A stretch of 64,000 nt of DNA from Gaiellasilicea sp963730405 (GTDB taxonomy: Bacteria; Actinomycetota; Thermoleophilia; Gaiellales; Gaiellaceae): the NCBI GenBank assembly GCA_963730405.1, contig CAVSRW010000009.1, positions 124,001-188,000 of the forward strand. Direction: 5' to 3'. Below, piece by piece: positions 22,124-30,055 of this stretch. The notes beneath the pieces are model-generated. The model did not search any database. It was given only the letters and a program-made list of their open reading frames with translations, and was not told where the DNA came from. Positions within the stretch are counted from its first letter, which is position 1. Each line of letters opens with the position of its first letter. The translations under genes were made by a program, and so were the position numbers.

Positions 22124-24805
22124 GTGATCGGCAGCCGACCGGGATCCGACGTCGGCGAGGCGCTCGCAGGGCTTGCGCGCGCGACCCGAGCGCTGGGGGC
22201 CGGCGGTCCGCTCGCGGAGACCCTCGTGGAGCTCGTCGCCGCGGCGGCGCAGGGAACGGCTTCGGACGTGGCGGTGCTCTGGCTGCCTTCAGCCGACCAG
22301 GGCCTTGCAGCCCGCGCAGTCTGGGCCACGTCGGCCGGGCTCGCGGCCGAGCTCGAGGGGCTACGCGTGGCGTCCTCGGAGGAAGCCGCGACGCTCGTCC
22401 GCGGTCGCCTCGACCACGGCTCGGAAGGGCTGACGATCGCGGTCGACTCCGCTCACGGCCCCGGTGTGCTCGAGGTCGCTCGCCGGGGTGCCCCGTTCGA
22501 GCGCGACGAGACCAGGGTGGCACTCGTTGCGGCCGAGCTCGCCGGACTTGCTGCGCGGCTGAGCGACGGCGCGGCATCCGGGCCGGGGGGCAACGGCACG
22601 CTCGACGTTGCCGGCGATGCGCTGGCGGCCGTCGGTGCCGACGACGGGGCGCCCGCCCGCGTCGCCCGCCTTGCCGTCGTGGCGTCCGGCGGCGACGCGG
22701 CGCTGATGTGGAGGCTCCGCGACGACACGCTCGGCGTCGCCGGCTCGTACGGCCAGGTCGTTGCCGACGAACCGCTCCGCCGCGCCGCGGCGGCGATCGT
22801 CGACCAGTCGCGCATGCTCTCCGTCTCCGGCGACGCACTCGCGCAAGTGGTGACGCTGCAGCTGGGGCAGCCGGCGCTCGGCGTGCTCCAGGTCAGGTTT
22901 CCGGCCGGACGGTCCCCCGACGCCCACGCGCTCGAGCAGCTGTCGAGCTTCGCCGTCCGCGCCGCCCATGCCGTCCGCTCGGCCGAACGGGCGCGCGAAG
23001 CCGGCCTGGAGCTAGAGCGCAGCCGCGCGCTCCTCTCGGTCGTCGGCGAGGCGATCTCGCAGCTCTCACTCTCCCACACCCTCGAGACGGCGATCGAGCG
23101 CGTCACGCACCTGCTCGGGGCCGACCGGGTCGCCGTCTACCTGACCGAGAAGGAGGGGCTCGTCGTCGCGGGGAGCCGCGGCGTCGAGGGCCCGCACGAG
23201 GCGATCGCACATGCGCTCCTCGGAGCGGCGGTGCAGTCGCGGCAGTCCGGCGTGATCGTCGAGGTCGACGACGTGGCCGCCGACGAGCGGTTCGAGGGAG
23301 TGCGCGCACATCTCCAGGAGTCGGGGATCGGCTCGGCGATCGGGCTCGGCCTCGTCGTCGGCGACGACCCGATCGGCGTTCTCGCCGTTTACCCGCGCAC
23401 GCGCCGGCCGCTGAGCGAGAACGAGCGCGCCCTGCTGACGGCGCTGGCCGCGCAGCTGGCGGTCGCCGTCGAGAACGCGAGGCTGCACGAGCGGGTGACG
23501 AAGCTGAACGACGAGCTGACCGAGGCGCTCGCGTCGGAGCGGGAGAAGTCGAAGCGGCTGCATGCGCAGCACGAGATCTCACGCACGTTCGCGCAGAGCC
23601 TCTCGCTCGGCACGACCCTCGACGTGCTCGCGTCGTCGATCGTCGAGCTGCTCGGCGTCGACGCGGCGGTGATCCGCATGCCGGACGAGCGCGGGGCCGA
23701 GCTCGTCGCCCGGTCGGTGCACGTGAACGACGAGCGCATCGACCCGGCGGCGCGCGCCCTGCTCTCGCGGGCGCAGCCGCTGCCGAGGCGAGATCTGCTC
23801 GAGCTGCTTCGCCTCGGCGAGCCGCTGATCCTCGACGCGGCGCTCGCGGAGTCGTTCGGCGGCGCGCTCGCGCTGCTCGCGCCGTTCCTCGCGAAGGGGT
23901 CGAGCGCGGCGCTGATCCCGGTCGCGACGCCGACGGAGCTCCTCGCGACGCTGACGATCATCTCGCTCCACCCGGGACGCCCGGTCGAGGGAGAGATCGC
24001 CGAGACGGCCCTCTCGATCGCCGGTCAGGCGGCGCTCGCGATCGACAACGCCCGGCTCTACGGCCAGCAGAAGGCGTTTGCCGACACGATGCAGCGCTCG
24101 CTGCTCCCGCGCGCGAAGCCGGAGCTGCCCGGGCTCGAGCTCGGGGACATCTACCAGTCGGCTGCGCGGGTCGAGGTCGGCGGCGACGTCTACGACTATC
24201 TGACCCTGGGCGACGGCCGGCTCGCGGTCGTCCTCGGCGACGTCACCGGTCACGGCGTCGACGCGACCGCGGACATGGCGATGGCGAAGTACGTCTTCCG
24301 CTCGCTCGCGCGCGAGCACCCCGACCCGGGCACCTTTCTCGCCGCCGCCAACGAGATCGTCTCGTCCGAGATCGCGCCGGGCCGCTTCATCACGATGGTC
24401 GAGCTCGTGTTCGACGTAGCCGGGGGCGAGGTCACGTGCGCGAGCGGAGGCCATCCGCCGCCGCGTCTCGTGCATCCCGACGGAACGGTGGAGTCGATCT
24501 CGGCGCACGGGCTCGCCCTCGGGATCGACGCGCCGCAGGTGTACGACACCGTCACCGAGCCGTTCCCGCCGGGCTCGATCGTCGTCGTCTACACGGACGG
24601 GGTGGTCGAGGCGAGGCGGGGCGGGGAGCTGTTCGGCGTCGAGCGCCTGGACGCCCTCCTGTCGGAGCACCGCGAGCTCGCACCGCAGGCCATCGCCGCG
24701 GCGGCGCTGTCCGCCTCCCGCGAGTGGGCTGGAGGGGAGCTCACGGACGACTTCGCGATCGTCGTCGTCAAGCGGGCCGAGCAGCCGAAAGACACGACGG
24801 CGTGA
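22124..24805 (+). CDS. GAF-domain sensor with C-terminal SpoIIE-type PP2C serine phosphatase
   Basis: The 893-residue protein is a soluble multi-GAF sensor. Two diverged GAF-like regions cover about 20-290, clearer GAF domains lie at about 305-450 (HLLGADRVAVYL, ending AVAVENARLHERV) and 490-645 (ending ALAIDNARLYGQQ), joined by helical linkers. The PP2C/SpoIIE phosphatase occupies about 665-890 with metal-binding motifs VGGDVYDY, LGDVTGHGVDA, ASGGHPPPRL, VYTDGVVEA and LTDDFAIVVV. Such proteins (RsbU/RsbP type) usually dephosphorylate anti-anti-sigma factors. No STAS or RsbW gene is nearby, so the target is elsewhere. It overlaps the next gene by 4 nt. Confidence 0.92.
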   Translation: MIGSRPGSDVGEALAGLARATRALGAGGPLAETLVELVAAAAQGTASDVAVLWLPSADQGLAARAVWATSAGLAAELEGLRVASSEEAATLVRGRLDHGSEGLTIAVDSAHGPGVLEVARRGAPFERDETRVALVAAELAGLAARLSDGAASGPGGNGTLDVAGDALAAVGADDGAPARVARLAVVASGGDAALMWRLRDDTLGVAGSYGQVVADEPLRRAAAAIVDQSRMLSVSGDALAQVVTLQLGQPALGVLQVRFPAGRSPDAHALEQLSSFAVRAAHAVRSAERAREAGLELERSRALLSVVGEAISQLSLSHTLETAIERVTHLLGADRVAVYLTEKEGLVVAGSRGVEGPHEAIAHALLGAAVQSRQSGVIVEVDDVAADERFEGVRAHLQESGIGSAIGLGLVVGDDPIGVLAVYPRTRRPLSENERALLTALAAQLAVAVENARLHERVTKLNDELTEALASEREKSKRLHAQHEISRTFAQSLSLGTTLDVLASSIVELLGVDAAVIRMPDERGAELVARSVHVNDERIDPAARALLSRAQPLPRRDLLELLRLGEPLILDAALAESFGGALALLAPFLAKGSSAALIPVATPTELLATLTIISLHPGRPVEGEIAETALSIAGQAALAIDNARLYGQQKAFADTMQRSLLPRAKPELPGLELGDIYQSAARVEVGGDVYDYLTLGDGRLAVVLGDVTGHGVDATADMAMAKYVFRSLAREHPDPGTFLAAANEIVSSEIAPGRFITMVELVFDVAGGEVTCASGGHPPPRLVHPDGTVESISAHGLALGIDAPQVYDTVTEPFPPGSIVVVYTDGVVEARRGGELFGVERLDALLSEHRELAPQAIAAAALSASREWAGGELTDDFAIVVVKRAEQPKDTTA

Positions 24806-26322
24806 ACCGCAGCCAGGCAGCTCTCATGGCGCTGGTCTTCGGCGCCGGCACCGGCTCGCTCGCGACCGAGATCGCGGCCTCCCGGATGCTCGCGCCGTAC
24901 TTCGGCTCCTCGACGATCGTCTGGGCGAATCTGATCGGGATCGTCCTCGCCGGGCTCGCGGTCGGCTACTGGCTGGGCGGACGCCTCGCCGACCGCCACC
25001 CCGAGCGACGGCTGCTCGGCCTGATCGTGCTCGCGGCCGCGCTCTGGGTCGCGATGACACCGTTCGTCGCCCGGCCGTTCCTCGACGCAGCGGTCGGGAA
25101 TCTCGACGACGCCTCGGCCGGCGCCGTGATCGGCTCGTTCTTCGCCGTCCTGCTCCTCTTCGCGCCGGCCGTCGTCCTGCTCGGGATGGTCTCGCCGTTC
25201 GCGATCCGGCTCGCGATCACCGACGTCGAGAGTGCCGGAGCCGTCGCCGGCCGCTTCTATGCGCTCTCGACGGTCGGCTCGCTGCTCGGCACGTTCGTTC
25301 CCGCCCTGATCGCGATCCCGCTCGTCGGGACGCAGCGAACGCTGCTCCTGACAGCTGCGCTGCTCGCGCTCTCGGCCTCGTTCCTGCTCGGCAGGAAGCT
25401 GCTCTTCCTGGCCGGTGCGATCGCCGCCCTCGCCGTGCTCCCACCCGGGGCGATCAAGTCCGAGGAGGGGCTGCTGCACGAGGAGGACTCGCTCTACCAG
25501 TTCATCCAGGTGCTCGAGCGCGACGACGGCCGCCGGCTGCTGCGCCTGAACGAGGGCGTCGCCGTCCACTCGGTCTGGCGGGAGGACACGGTCCTGACCG
25601 GCGGCGTCTGGGACGCGTTCCTGGCGCTGCCGCCGCTGCTCGACCGGCCGCTCCGGAAGGTCGCGATCCTCGGCAACGCGGGCGGGACCACGGCCCGCGC
25701 GATGGGCGAGTTCTATCCGGGTGCGGAGATCGACGGCGTCGAGCTCGACCCTGCGGTGAGCGACGTCGGCTTCGAGTACTTCGGGATGGGCGACAACCCG
25801 AAGCTGACCGTGCACGACGTCGACGCGCGGCCGTTCCTCCGCCACACCGACGAGCGCTACGACCTGATCGTGGTCGACGCCTATCACCAGCCGTACGTGC
25901 CCTTCTACCTCGCGACGCGGGAGTTCTTCCGGCTCGCACGGGAGCGGCTCGAACCAGGCGGGATCGTCGCGCTGAACGTCGCCTCCGTCCCGGGTGACAC
26001 GAGGCTGCTGGACGGGATCGCCGGCACGCTCGCGCACGAGTTCGAGTCGGTCGCCGTCTGGCCGGCGCTGCGCTTCAACAAGATCCTGCTCGCGTTCGAC
26101 GAGCCGCGCTCGTTCTCGCTCATCGACGCGAACCAGGTCGCGCCCGAGCTTCGGCCGCTCGTCGACCTGTTGATCAGGCAGCTTCGCCCGGTGTCGGAGA
26201 AGGCGGAGCAGCCATGGACGGACGACCGCGCCCCGGTCGAGTGGGTGACCGACCGGATGATCGTCGAGTACGCGGCGCGCGGCGGCGAGCTCGACGAGGA
26301 CTTCCTACCCACGCGGCCGTGA
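24802..26322 (+). CDS. Membrane-anchored spermidine-synthase-like protein
   Basis: GTG 24802 (GTGA overlap with the phosphatase) gives 506 residues. The N-terminal half is an integral membrane region with about six to seven helices (FGAGTGSLATEIAASRMLAPYF, VLAGLAVGYWLGGRLADR). The C-terminal half (about 220-480) is a spermidine-synthase-type Rossmann methyltransferase fold with ILGNAGGTTARAM near 292 and DGVELDP near 312, plus YDLIVVDAYHQPY. Many bacteria have such fusions. The aminopropyltransferase activity is unproven and the canonical GGGDG loop is changed to GNAGG, so the substrate may differ. It is coupled to the GDPD gene downstream by another GTGA overlap. Confidence 0.85.
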   Translation: MNRSQAALMALVFGAGTGSLATEIAASRMLAPYFGSSTIVWANLIGIVLAGLAVGYWLGGRLADRHPERRLLGLIVLAAALWVAMTPFVARPFLDAAVGNLDDASAGAVIGSFFAVLLLFAPAVVLLGMVSPFAIRLAITDVESAGAVAGRFYALSTVGSLLGTFVPALIAIPLVGTQRTLLLTAALLALSASFLLGRKLLFLAGAIAALAVLPPGAIKSEEGLLHEEDSLYQFIQVLERDDGRRLLRLNEGVAVHSVWREDTVLTGGVWDAFLALPPLLDRPLRKVAILGNAGGTTARAMGEFYPGAEIDGVELDPAVSDVGFEYFGMGDNPKLTVHDVDARPFLRHTDERYDLIVVDAYHQPYVPFYLATREFFRLARERLEPGGIVALNVASVPGDTRLLDGIAGTLAHEFESVAVWPALRFNKILLAFDEPRSFSLIDANQVAPELRPLVDLLIRQLRPVSEKAEQPWTDDRAPVEWVTDRMIVEYAARGGELDEDFLPTRP

Positions 26323-27065
26323 GGATCCTGCGCGAAGGGGGGCCGTTGATCCGCGTCGGGCACCGGGGAGCGGCGACGCTCGCGCCCGAGAACACGCTGG
26401 AGTCGTTCGAGGCCGCGCTTCGGCTCGGGGTCGAGGCGATCGAGTTCGACGTGCTCGCGCTCCCGGACGGGCCGCTCGTGCTCGGACACTCGCTCGCCGA
26501 GCTTGCGCCGGATCCGCCGACGCTCGCCGAGGCGCTCGACTTTCTCGCCCGCCAGGACGTCACCGCCCACGTCGACCTGAAGCTGAGCACACGTCTGGAC
26601 GAGGTGGCGGCGGCGCTCCAGCGGCACGGCCTCGCGGAACGCGCAGTTGTCAGCTCGTTCCACCTGCCGAGCCTGCGGGCGGTCGCGGCGGCCGCGCCGC
26701 ACATCCCGATCGGGTTCACCTACCCGGAGGACCGGTACGGCGTCTCGAAGCGGCGGGGGATGAAGCCGGCGATCCGGCTCGGCACGCTCGCGCTCCGCCG
26801 CGCGATCGTGGCCCGCGTGCCCGCGATGCTCGCGCGCGCCGGCGCCCGGGCACTGATGCTGCAGCACGCCGTCGTCTCGGCAGCGGCCGTCGAGCGCGCG
26901 CACGCCGCCGGAGCGGCCGTCTGGGCCTGGACCGTGGACGACGAGGCGGAGCTGGCGCGGCTCGAGGCGGCAGGCGTCGACGCGGTCATCTCGAACGATC
27001 CTCGTATTTTCGCGCAAGGGATGGAATCCGCAGCTGCGGATCCCATCCCGCGCCAAGACCCCTGA
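26319..27065 (+). CDS. Glycerophosphodiester phosphodiesterase family protein
   Basis: GTG 26319 (GTGA overlap) gives 248 residues; TTG 26346 is an alternative start. The GDPD TIM-barrel signatures are GHRGAATLAPENTLESFEAA near residues 14-33 and IEFDVLALPDG near 43, with HVDLKLS for the second metal ligand and VWAWTVDDEAE near 207. The enzyme hydrolyses glycerophosphodiesters to glycerol-3-phosphate and an alcohol. No signal peptide, so it is probably cytosolic. The last 16 residues follow the domain and are encoded by a DNA hairpin (27018-27049) that may act as a terminator inside the gene. Confidence 0.88.
   Translation: MRILREGGPLIRVGHRGAATLAPENTLESFEAALRLGVEAIEFDVLALPDGPLVLGHSLAELAPDPPTLAEALDFLARQDVTAHVDLKLSTRLDEVAAALQRHGLAERAVVSSFHLPSLRAVAAAAPHIPIGFTYPEDRYGVSKRRGMKPAIRLGTLALRRAIVARVPAMLARAGARALMLQHAVVSAAAVERAHAAGAAVWAWTVDDEAELARLEAAGVDAVISNDPRIFAQGMESAAADPIPRQDP
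27018..27049 (+). terminator. Hairpin inside the 3' end of the GDPD gene
   Basis: GGGATGG-A-ATCCGCAG pairs with CTGCGGAT-C-CCATCCC with one mismatch and almost no loop. It lies 16 nt before the stop and encodes the tail beyond the GDPD domain. A terminator or attenuator is a plausible use. Confidence 0.45.
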
Positions 27066-27108
27066 AGAGCCGCTTTTGCGGCCAGAGCACGATCTTTTCG
27101 GGCGTGGC

Positions 27109-27114
27109 TACACT
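27109..27114 (+). promoter_or_regulatory. -10 box TACACT before the L,D-transpeptidase operon
   Basis: TACACT lies 6 nt before GTG 27121 with no Shine-Dalgarno, implying a leaderless mRNA for the transpeptidase-CcmG-CcmH operon. Confidence 0.5.
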
Positions 27115-27120
27115 GCCGCC

Positions 27121-28197
27121 GTGAGGCGTGCACTCTCTTTTGCCCTGCTCGCGGGCCTGCTCGCGGCCGGTGTGCTGTCGGCCGGACTGCTCGTCGGGGC
27201 GCCGTCCGCGGACGCCCAGCAGCCGACGACCGGCACCACCGGCACGACGACGACTGCGCCGCCGCCGCCGCCGACGACGACCACCACGACGACGACCACC
27301 ACGACGACGCCGACCACGCCACGCCCGACCACGATCGCGGCCGGCGTCACCGTCGGCGGCCAGGTGCTCGTGGGCGGCCTCTCGCCGGCAGACGCGACGG
27401 CAGCGGTGAAGGCGTTCTTCGCGCGGCCGGTCACGCTCACGTTCGGCAGGGTCGCCCTGAAGGCGACACCGAAGCAGCTCGGCGCCTCGGCCTATGTCGG
27501 CGACGCCGTCAAGCGCGCCCGGATCGTCGCGCCCGGGGCGAACGTGCCCCTGAAGGTGGCGGCGCCCAAGCCGCGGATCGAGCACTACATCAGCACGCTC
27601 GCACGGCGCTTCGACCGCGCGCCGGTCGACTCGGAGCTCTCGCTCCGGAACGGCAAGCCGTTCGTGACCAAGGAGAAGCCGGGCCGGCGCCTCCGCGAGG
27701 CGGCCGCCGTCCGCGACGTCTTCCGCAGCCTCAAGACCCATACCCGCGGCCCGATCGCCCTCCGGAGCACCGTCCTCGCGCCGGAGACGACGCGCGCGAC
27801 CATCGGCGACGTGATCGTGATCGCACGCGGCACCAACCGGCTCTCGTTCTACGACGGGATGAAGCTGCGGCGAACGTTCGGCGTCGCCACCGGCGAGGCC
27901 CGTTACCCGACTCCGCTCGGGAAGTTCGAGATCGTCGTCATGTGGCGGAACCCGTGGTGGTACCCGCCGCAGTCCGACTGGGCGAAGGACGCCAAGCCGA
28001 TCCCGCCCGGGCCCGGGAACCCGCTCGGCACCCGCTGGATGGGCATCTCCTCGCCCGCGGTCGGCATTCACGGCACGCCCGATCCGGCCTCGATCGGCTA
28101 CTCGGTCTCGCACGGCTGCATTCGCATGCTGATCCCCGAGGTCGAGTGGCTGTTCAACCAGGTCGAGGTCGGAACGCCCGTCTACATCGTTCAGTGA
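27121..28197 (+). CDS. L,D-transpeptidase (YkuD) with N-terminal peptidoglycan-binding domain
   Basis: The 358-residue protein has a signal peptide (ALSFALLAGLLAAGVLSAGL, cleavage near residue 32), a Thr/Pro-rich linker (about 36-66), an N-terminal domain of the type often attached to YkuD enzymes (about 70-225), and a YkuD catalytic domain (about 230-358). The active site is intact: HGTPDPASIGYSVSHGCIRM holds the conserved His and the SHGC nucleophile Cys near 333. It should form 3-3 cross-links in peptidoglycan or attach proteins outside the membrane. GTG 27121 starts the signal peptide. It overlaps the thioredoxin gene (GTGA). Confidence 0.92.
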   Translation: MRRALSFALLAGLLAAGVLSAGLLVGAPSADAQQPTTGTTGTTTTAPPPPPTTTTTTTTTTTTPTTPRPTTIAAGVTVGGQVLVGGLSPADATAAVKAFFARPVTLTFGRVALKATPKQLGASAYVGDAVKRARIVAPGANVPLKVAAPKPRIEHYISTLARRFDRAPVDSELSLRNGKPFVTKEKPGRRLREAAAVRDVFRSLKTHTRGPIALRSTVLAPETTRATIGDVIVIARGTNRLSFYDGMKLRRTFGVATGEARYPTPLGKFEIVVMWRNPWWYPPQSDWAKDAKPIPPGPGNPLGTRWMGISSPAVGIHGTPDPASIGYSVSHGCIRMLIPEVEWLFNQVEVGTPVYIVQ

Positions 28198-28745
28198 GCG
28201 GGCGCCTCCGGCTCGTTGGCCAGGTCACGGCGGTGGCGGTCGTGGCGGCGCTGCTCGGGCTGCTCGCGTGGAAGCTGACGCAGGACGAGAGCGCGGTCAC
28301 CTCGGAGCTCCAGCGCGGGGGTTCGCCGACCGCGCCGGCCTTCACGCTCGAACGCCTCGACGGCAAGGGGGAGCTCGACCTCGCCTCGCTCCGCGGCAAG
28401 GCGGTCGTGCTCAATTTCTGGGCCTCCTGGTGCGGGCCGTGCAAGGACGAGACGCCGCTCCTGCAGGAAGGCTGGAAGCGCTGGGAGGGGAAGGACGTCG
28501 TCTTCGTCGGCATCGACGTCAAGGACTTCCGCGGCGACGCCAAGGACTTCCTCGCCCGCTACGGCGTCACGTACCCGAACGTCTACGACGGCAAGGGCTC
28601 GACGGTCGGCCGCTACGGCGTCACCGGCTTCCCGGAGACGTACTTCGTCGATGCGTCCGGCAAGGTGCGCTACCGGATCGCGGGGCCCGTCGAGGACGCG
28701 GCCGAGCTCGACGCGGGGATCGAGCGCGCGCTCGCGCCGACGTGA
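28194..28745 (+). CDS. Membrane-anchored TlpA/ResA/CcmG-type thioredoxin
   Basis: GTG 28194 overlaps the preceding stop and gives 183 residues. An N-terminal membrane anchor (about 8-26) is followed by a thioredoxin fold with FWASWCGPCKDE (active-site C80-G-P-C83), YGVTGFPETYFVD (cis-Pro loop) and a C-terminal helix. This is the CcmG/ResA type that reduces apocytochrome c or other extracytoplasmic disulfides. The downstream CcmH and CcdA-like genes support a cytochrome c maturation role. It overlaps the CcmH gene by 4 nt. Confidence 0.92.
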   Translation: MSGRLRLVGQVTAVAVVAALLGLLAWKLTQDESAVTSELQRGGSPTAPAFTLERLDGKGELDLASLRGKAVVLNFWASWCGPCKDETPLLQEGWKRWEGKDVVFVGIDVKDFRGDAKDFLARYGVTYPNVYDGKGSTVGRYGVTGFPETYFVDASGKVRYRIAGPVEDAAELDAGIERALAPT

Positions 28746-29191
28746 GGCTCGCGGCGCTCGCGCTCGCCGCGCTCCTGCTCGCGGCTCCGGCGGCGGCGAG
28801 CGAGCAACGGCCGACCGCGGCGGAGCTCGAATCCGAGCTCGTCTGTCCGGTCTGCGAGTCGACGCTCGACACCTCGAACGCCCCGGTGGCGCTGAGGATG
28901 AAGGCGTACATCCGAGAGCGAATCGCCGCCGGTGACACGAAGAGCGAGATCAAGGAGGCCCTCGTCGACCAGTTCGGCCCCTCCGTGCTCGCCGTGCCGC
29001 CGAAGGAGGGCTTCGAGCTCGTCGCGTGGCTGCTGCCGCTCGCGGGCGTCGTGCTCGGAGCAGCCGCGGTCGGGGCCCTCGCCTGGCGCTGGAGCCGCCG
29101 ACGCGACGACGAGCCGCCCGACGGCACGGCTCCGCCGCTCGACCCCGCGCTCGAGCGGCGCCTCGACGACGAGCTCGCCCGCTTCGAATGA
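28742..29191 (+). CDS. CcmH/CycL-type cytochrome c biogenesis protein
   Basis: GTG 28742 overlaps the thioredoxin stop and gives 149 residues. It has a signal peptide (about 1-19), the redox motif LVCPVCESTLDTSNAPVA with C35 and C38 (CcmH consensus LRCxxCQ), a helical bundle with MKAYIRERIAAG and VDQFGPSVLAVPP, and a transmembrane helix near 98-118. CcmH acts with CcmG in reducing apocytochrome c before haem attachment. The Gln normally after the second Cys is Glu here. The gene is followed by 127 bp of palindromes before ccdA. Confidence 0.9.
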   Translation: MRLAALALAALLLAAPAAASEQRPTAAELESELVCPVCESTLDTSNAPVALRMKAYIRERIAAGDTKSEIKEALVDQFGPSVLAVPPKEGFELVAWLLPLAGVVLGAAAVGALAWRWSRRRDDEPPDGTAPPLDPALERRLDDELARFE

Positions 29192-29215
29192 GCGTCGCTC
29201 TCCTTCGGCTCGCTC

Positions 29216-29244
29216 CCGTGGGGGAAACCATGTTTCCCCCACGG
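29216..29244. repeat. GGGGGAA palindrome, copy 2
   Basis: Arm CCGTGGGGGAAAC, loop CAT and an exact complementary arm (13-bp stem) between ccmH and ccdA. It shares the TGGGGGAA core with 17036-17062 but differs outside it, with pairing kept. Confidence 0.75.
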
Positions 29245-29262
29245 ACCCCCTTCTTCGGTCGT

Positions 29263-29288
29263 GTGGGGGAACTTTCAAGTTCCCCCAC
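29263..29288. repeat. GGGGGAA palindrome, copy 3
   Basis: Arm GTGGGGGAACTT, loop TC, exact complementary arm (12-bp stem). It is 18 nt after copy 2, so two hairpins stand in tandem between ccmH and ccdA. Confidence 0.75.
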
Positions 29289-29299
29289 GCCCCCTAAAG

Positions 29300-29323
29300 C
29301 TCACGGGCCGGCCGGCCCGTGAG
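29300..29323. promoter_or_regulatory. 24-bp perfect palindrome covering the ccdA start codon
   Basis: The arm CTCACGGGCCGG (29300-29311) is followed at once by its complement (29312-29323), which contains GTG 29319. In mRNA the start codon would be paired in a hairpin; as DNA it could be a protein-binding site. No Shine-Dalgarno is visible. Confidence 0.6.
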
Positions 29324-30023
29324 CGGCACCGCGGTCGTCGTCGCGTTCGGCGCCGGCTTCGTCTCGTTCCTGGCTCCGTGCGTGCTGCCGCTCGTGCCGG
29401 GCTATCTCTCCGCGATCTCGTCCGTCGAGGCCGAGCATCTGGGAGACCCGGGCTCGTCTCGACGGGTGCTGCGCTCGAGCGTGCCGTTCGTCGCGGGGCT
29501 CGTCGCGGTCTTCGTCCTCCTCGGGGCAGGCGCAGCGGCGATCGGGCTCTCGTTCACGAAGAACCAGTTCCTGATGGAGCAGATCGCCGGCTTCGTCCTG
29601 ATCGTCTTCGGCTTCGCGTTCATGGGCCTGCTCCCGTGGCCGCAGCGGCTGCTCGGGGCCGGGCTCGTCCAGGACGCCCGGCAGCGCGGCTCGGGCTTCC
29701 TCCTCGGCGGTGCGTTCGCGATCTGCGCCGCGCCGTGCATCGGCCCGGTGCTCGGCTCGATCCTCGTGCTCGCCGGCGACTCCGACACGGTCTGGGAGGG
29801 CTCGCTCCTGCTCGCCGTCTACGCGCTCGGCCTTGCCGTCCCGTTTCTGATCGCGGCCGCGCTCTTCGTGCCCGCGATGGGCCTCTTCCGCCGCGTCCGC
29901 GACCACTACGCCACGATCCAGTTCGTCAGCGGGCTGATCCTCGTCGCGCTCGGCGCGCTCCTCTTCGCCGGCGAGTTCTGGCGCCTCCGCGTCTACCTGA
30001 ACCGGCTCTTCGAGGCGTTCTAG
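29319..30023 (+). CDS. ccdA: CcdA/DsbD-type cytochrome c biogenesis transmembrane protein
   Basis: The 234-residue protein has six transmembrane helices of the CcdA family. The two redox cysteines are in FLAPCVLPLVPGYL (C21) and ICAAPCIGPVLGS (C140). CcdA carries electrons from cytosolic thioredoxin across the membrane to CcmG/ResA, matching the two genes upstream. The start GTG 29319 is inside a perfect palindrome and no ribosome binding site is visible; there is no better start before the first helix. It lies on the same strand as ccmH, separated by three hairpins that may tune its expression. Confidence 0.92.
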   Translation: MSGTAVVVAFGAGFVSFLAPCVLPLVPGYLSAISSVEAEHLGDPGSSRRVLRSSVPFVAGLVAVFVLLGAGAAAIGLSFTKNQFLMEQIAGFVLIVFGFAFMGLLPWPQRLLGAGLVQDARQRGSGFLLGGAFAICAAPCIGPVLGSILVLAGDSDTVWEGSLLLAVYALGLAVPFLIAAALFVPAMGLFRRVRDHYATIQFVSGLILVALGALLFAGEFWRLRVYLNRLFEAF

Positions 30024-30043
30024 GCGGCCGGGGGCCGCTGTTG

Positions 30044-30049
30044 TAGATT
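30044..30049 (+). promoter_or_regulatory. -10 box TAGATT
   Basis: TAGATT lies 6 nt before GTG 30056, with no Shine-Dalgarno, consistent with leaderless transcription of the receiver-like gene. Confidence 0.5.
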
Positions 30050-30055
30050 GGCCAC

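Noticed and set aside
27240..27315. Short Thr-codon repeats that resemble a small repeat array
   Set aside because: They are in-frame ACG/ACC codons forming the Thr/Pro linker of the L,D-transpeptidase, with no spacers. They are not a CRISPR or tandem element.
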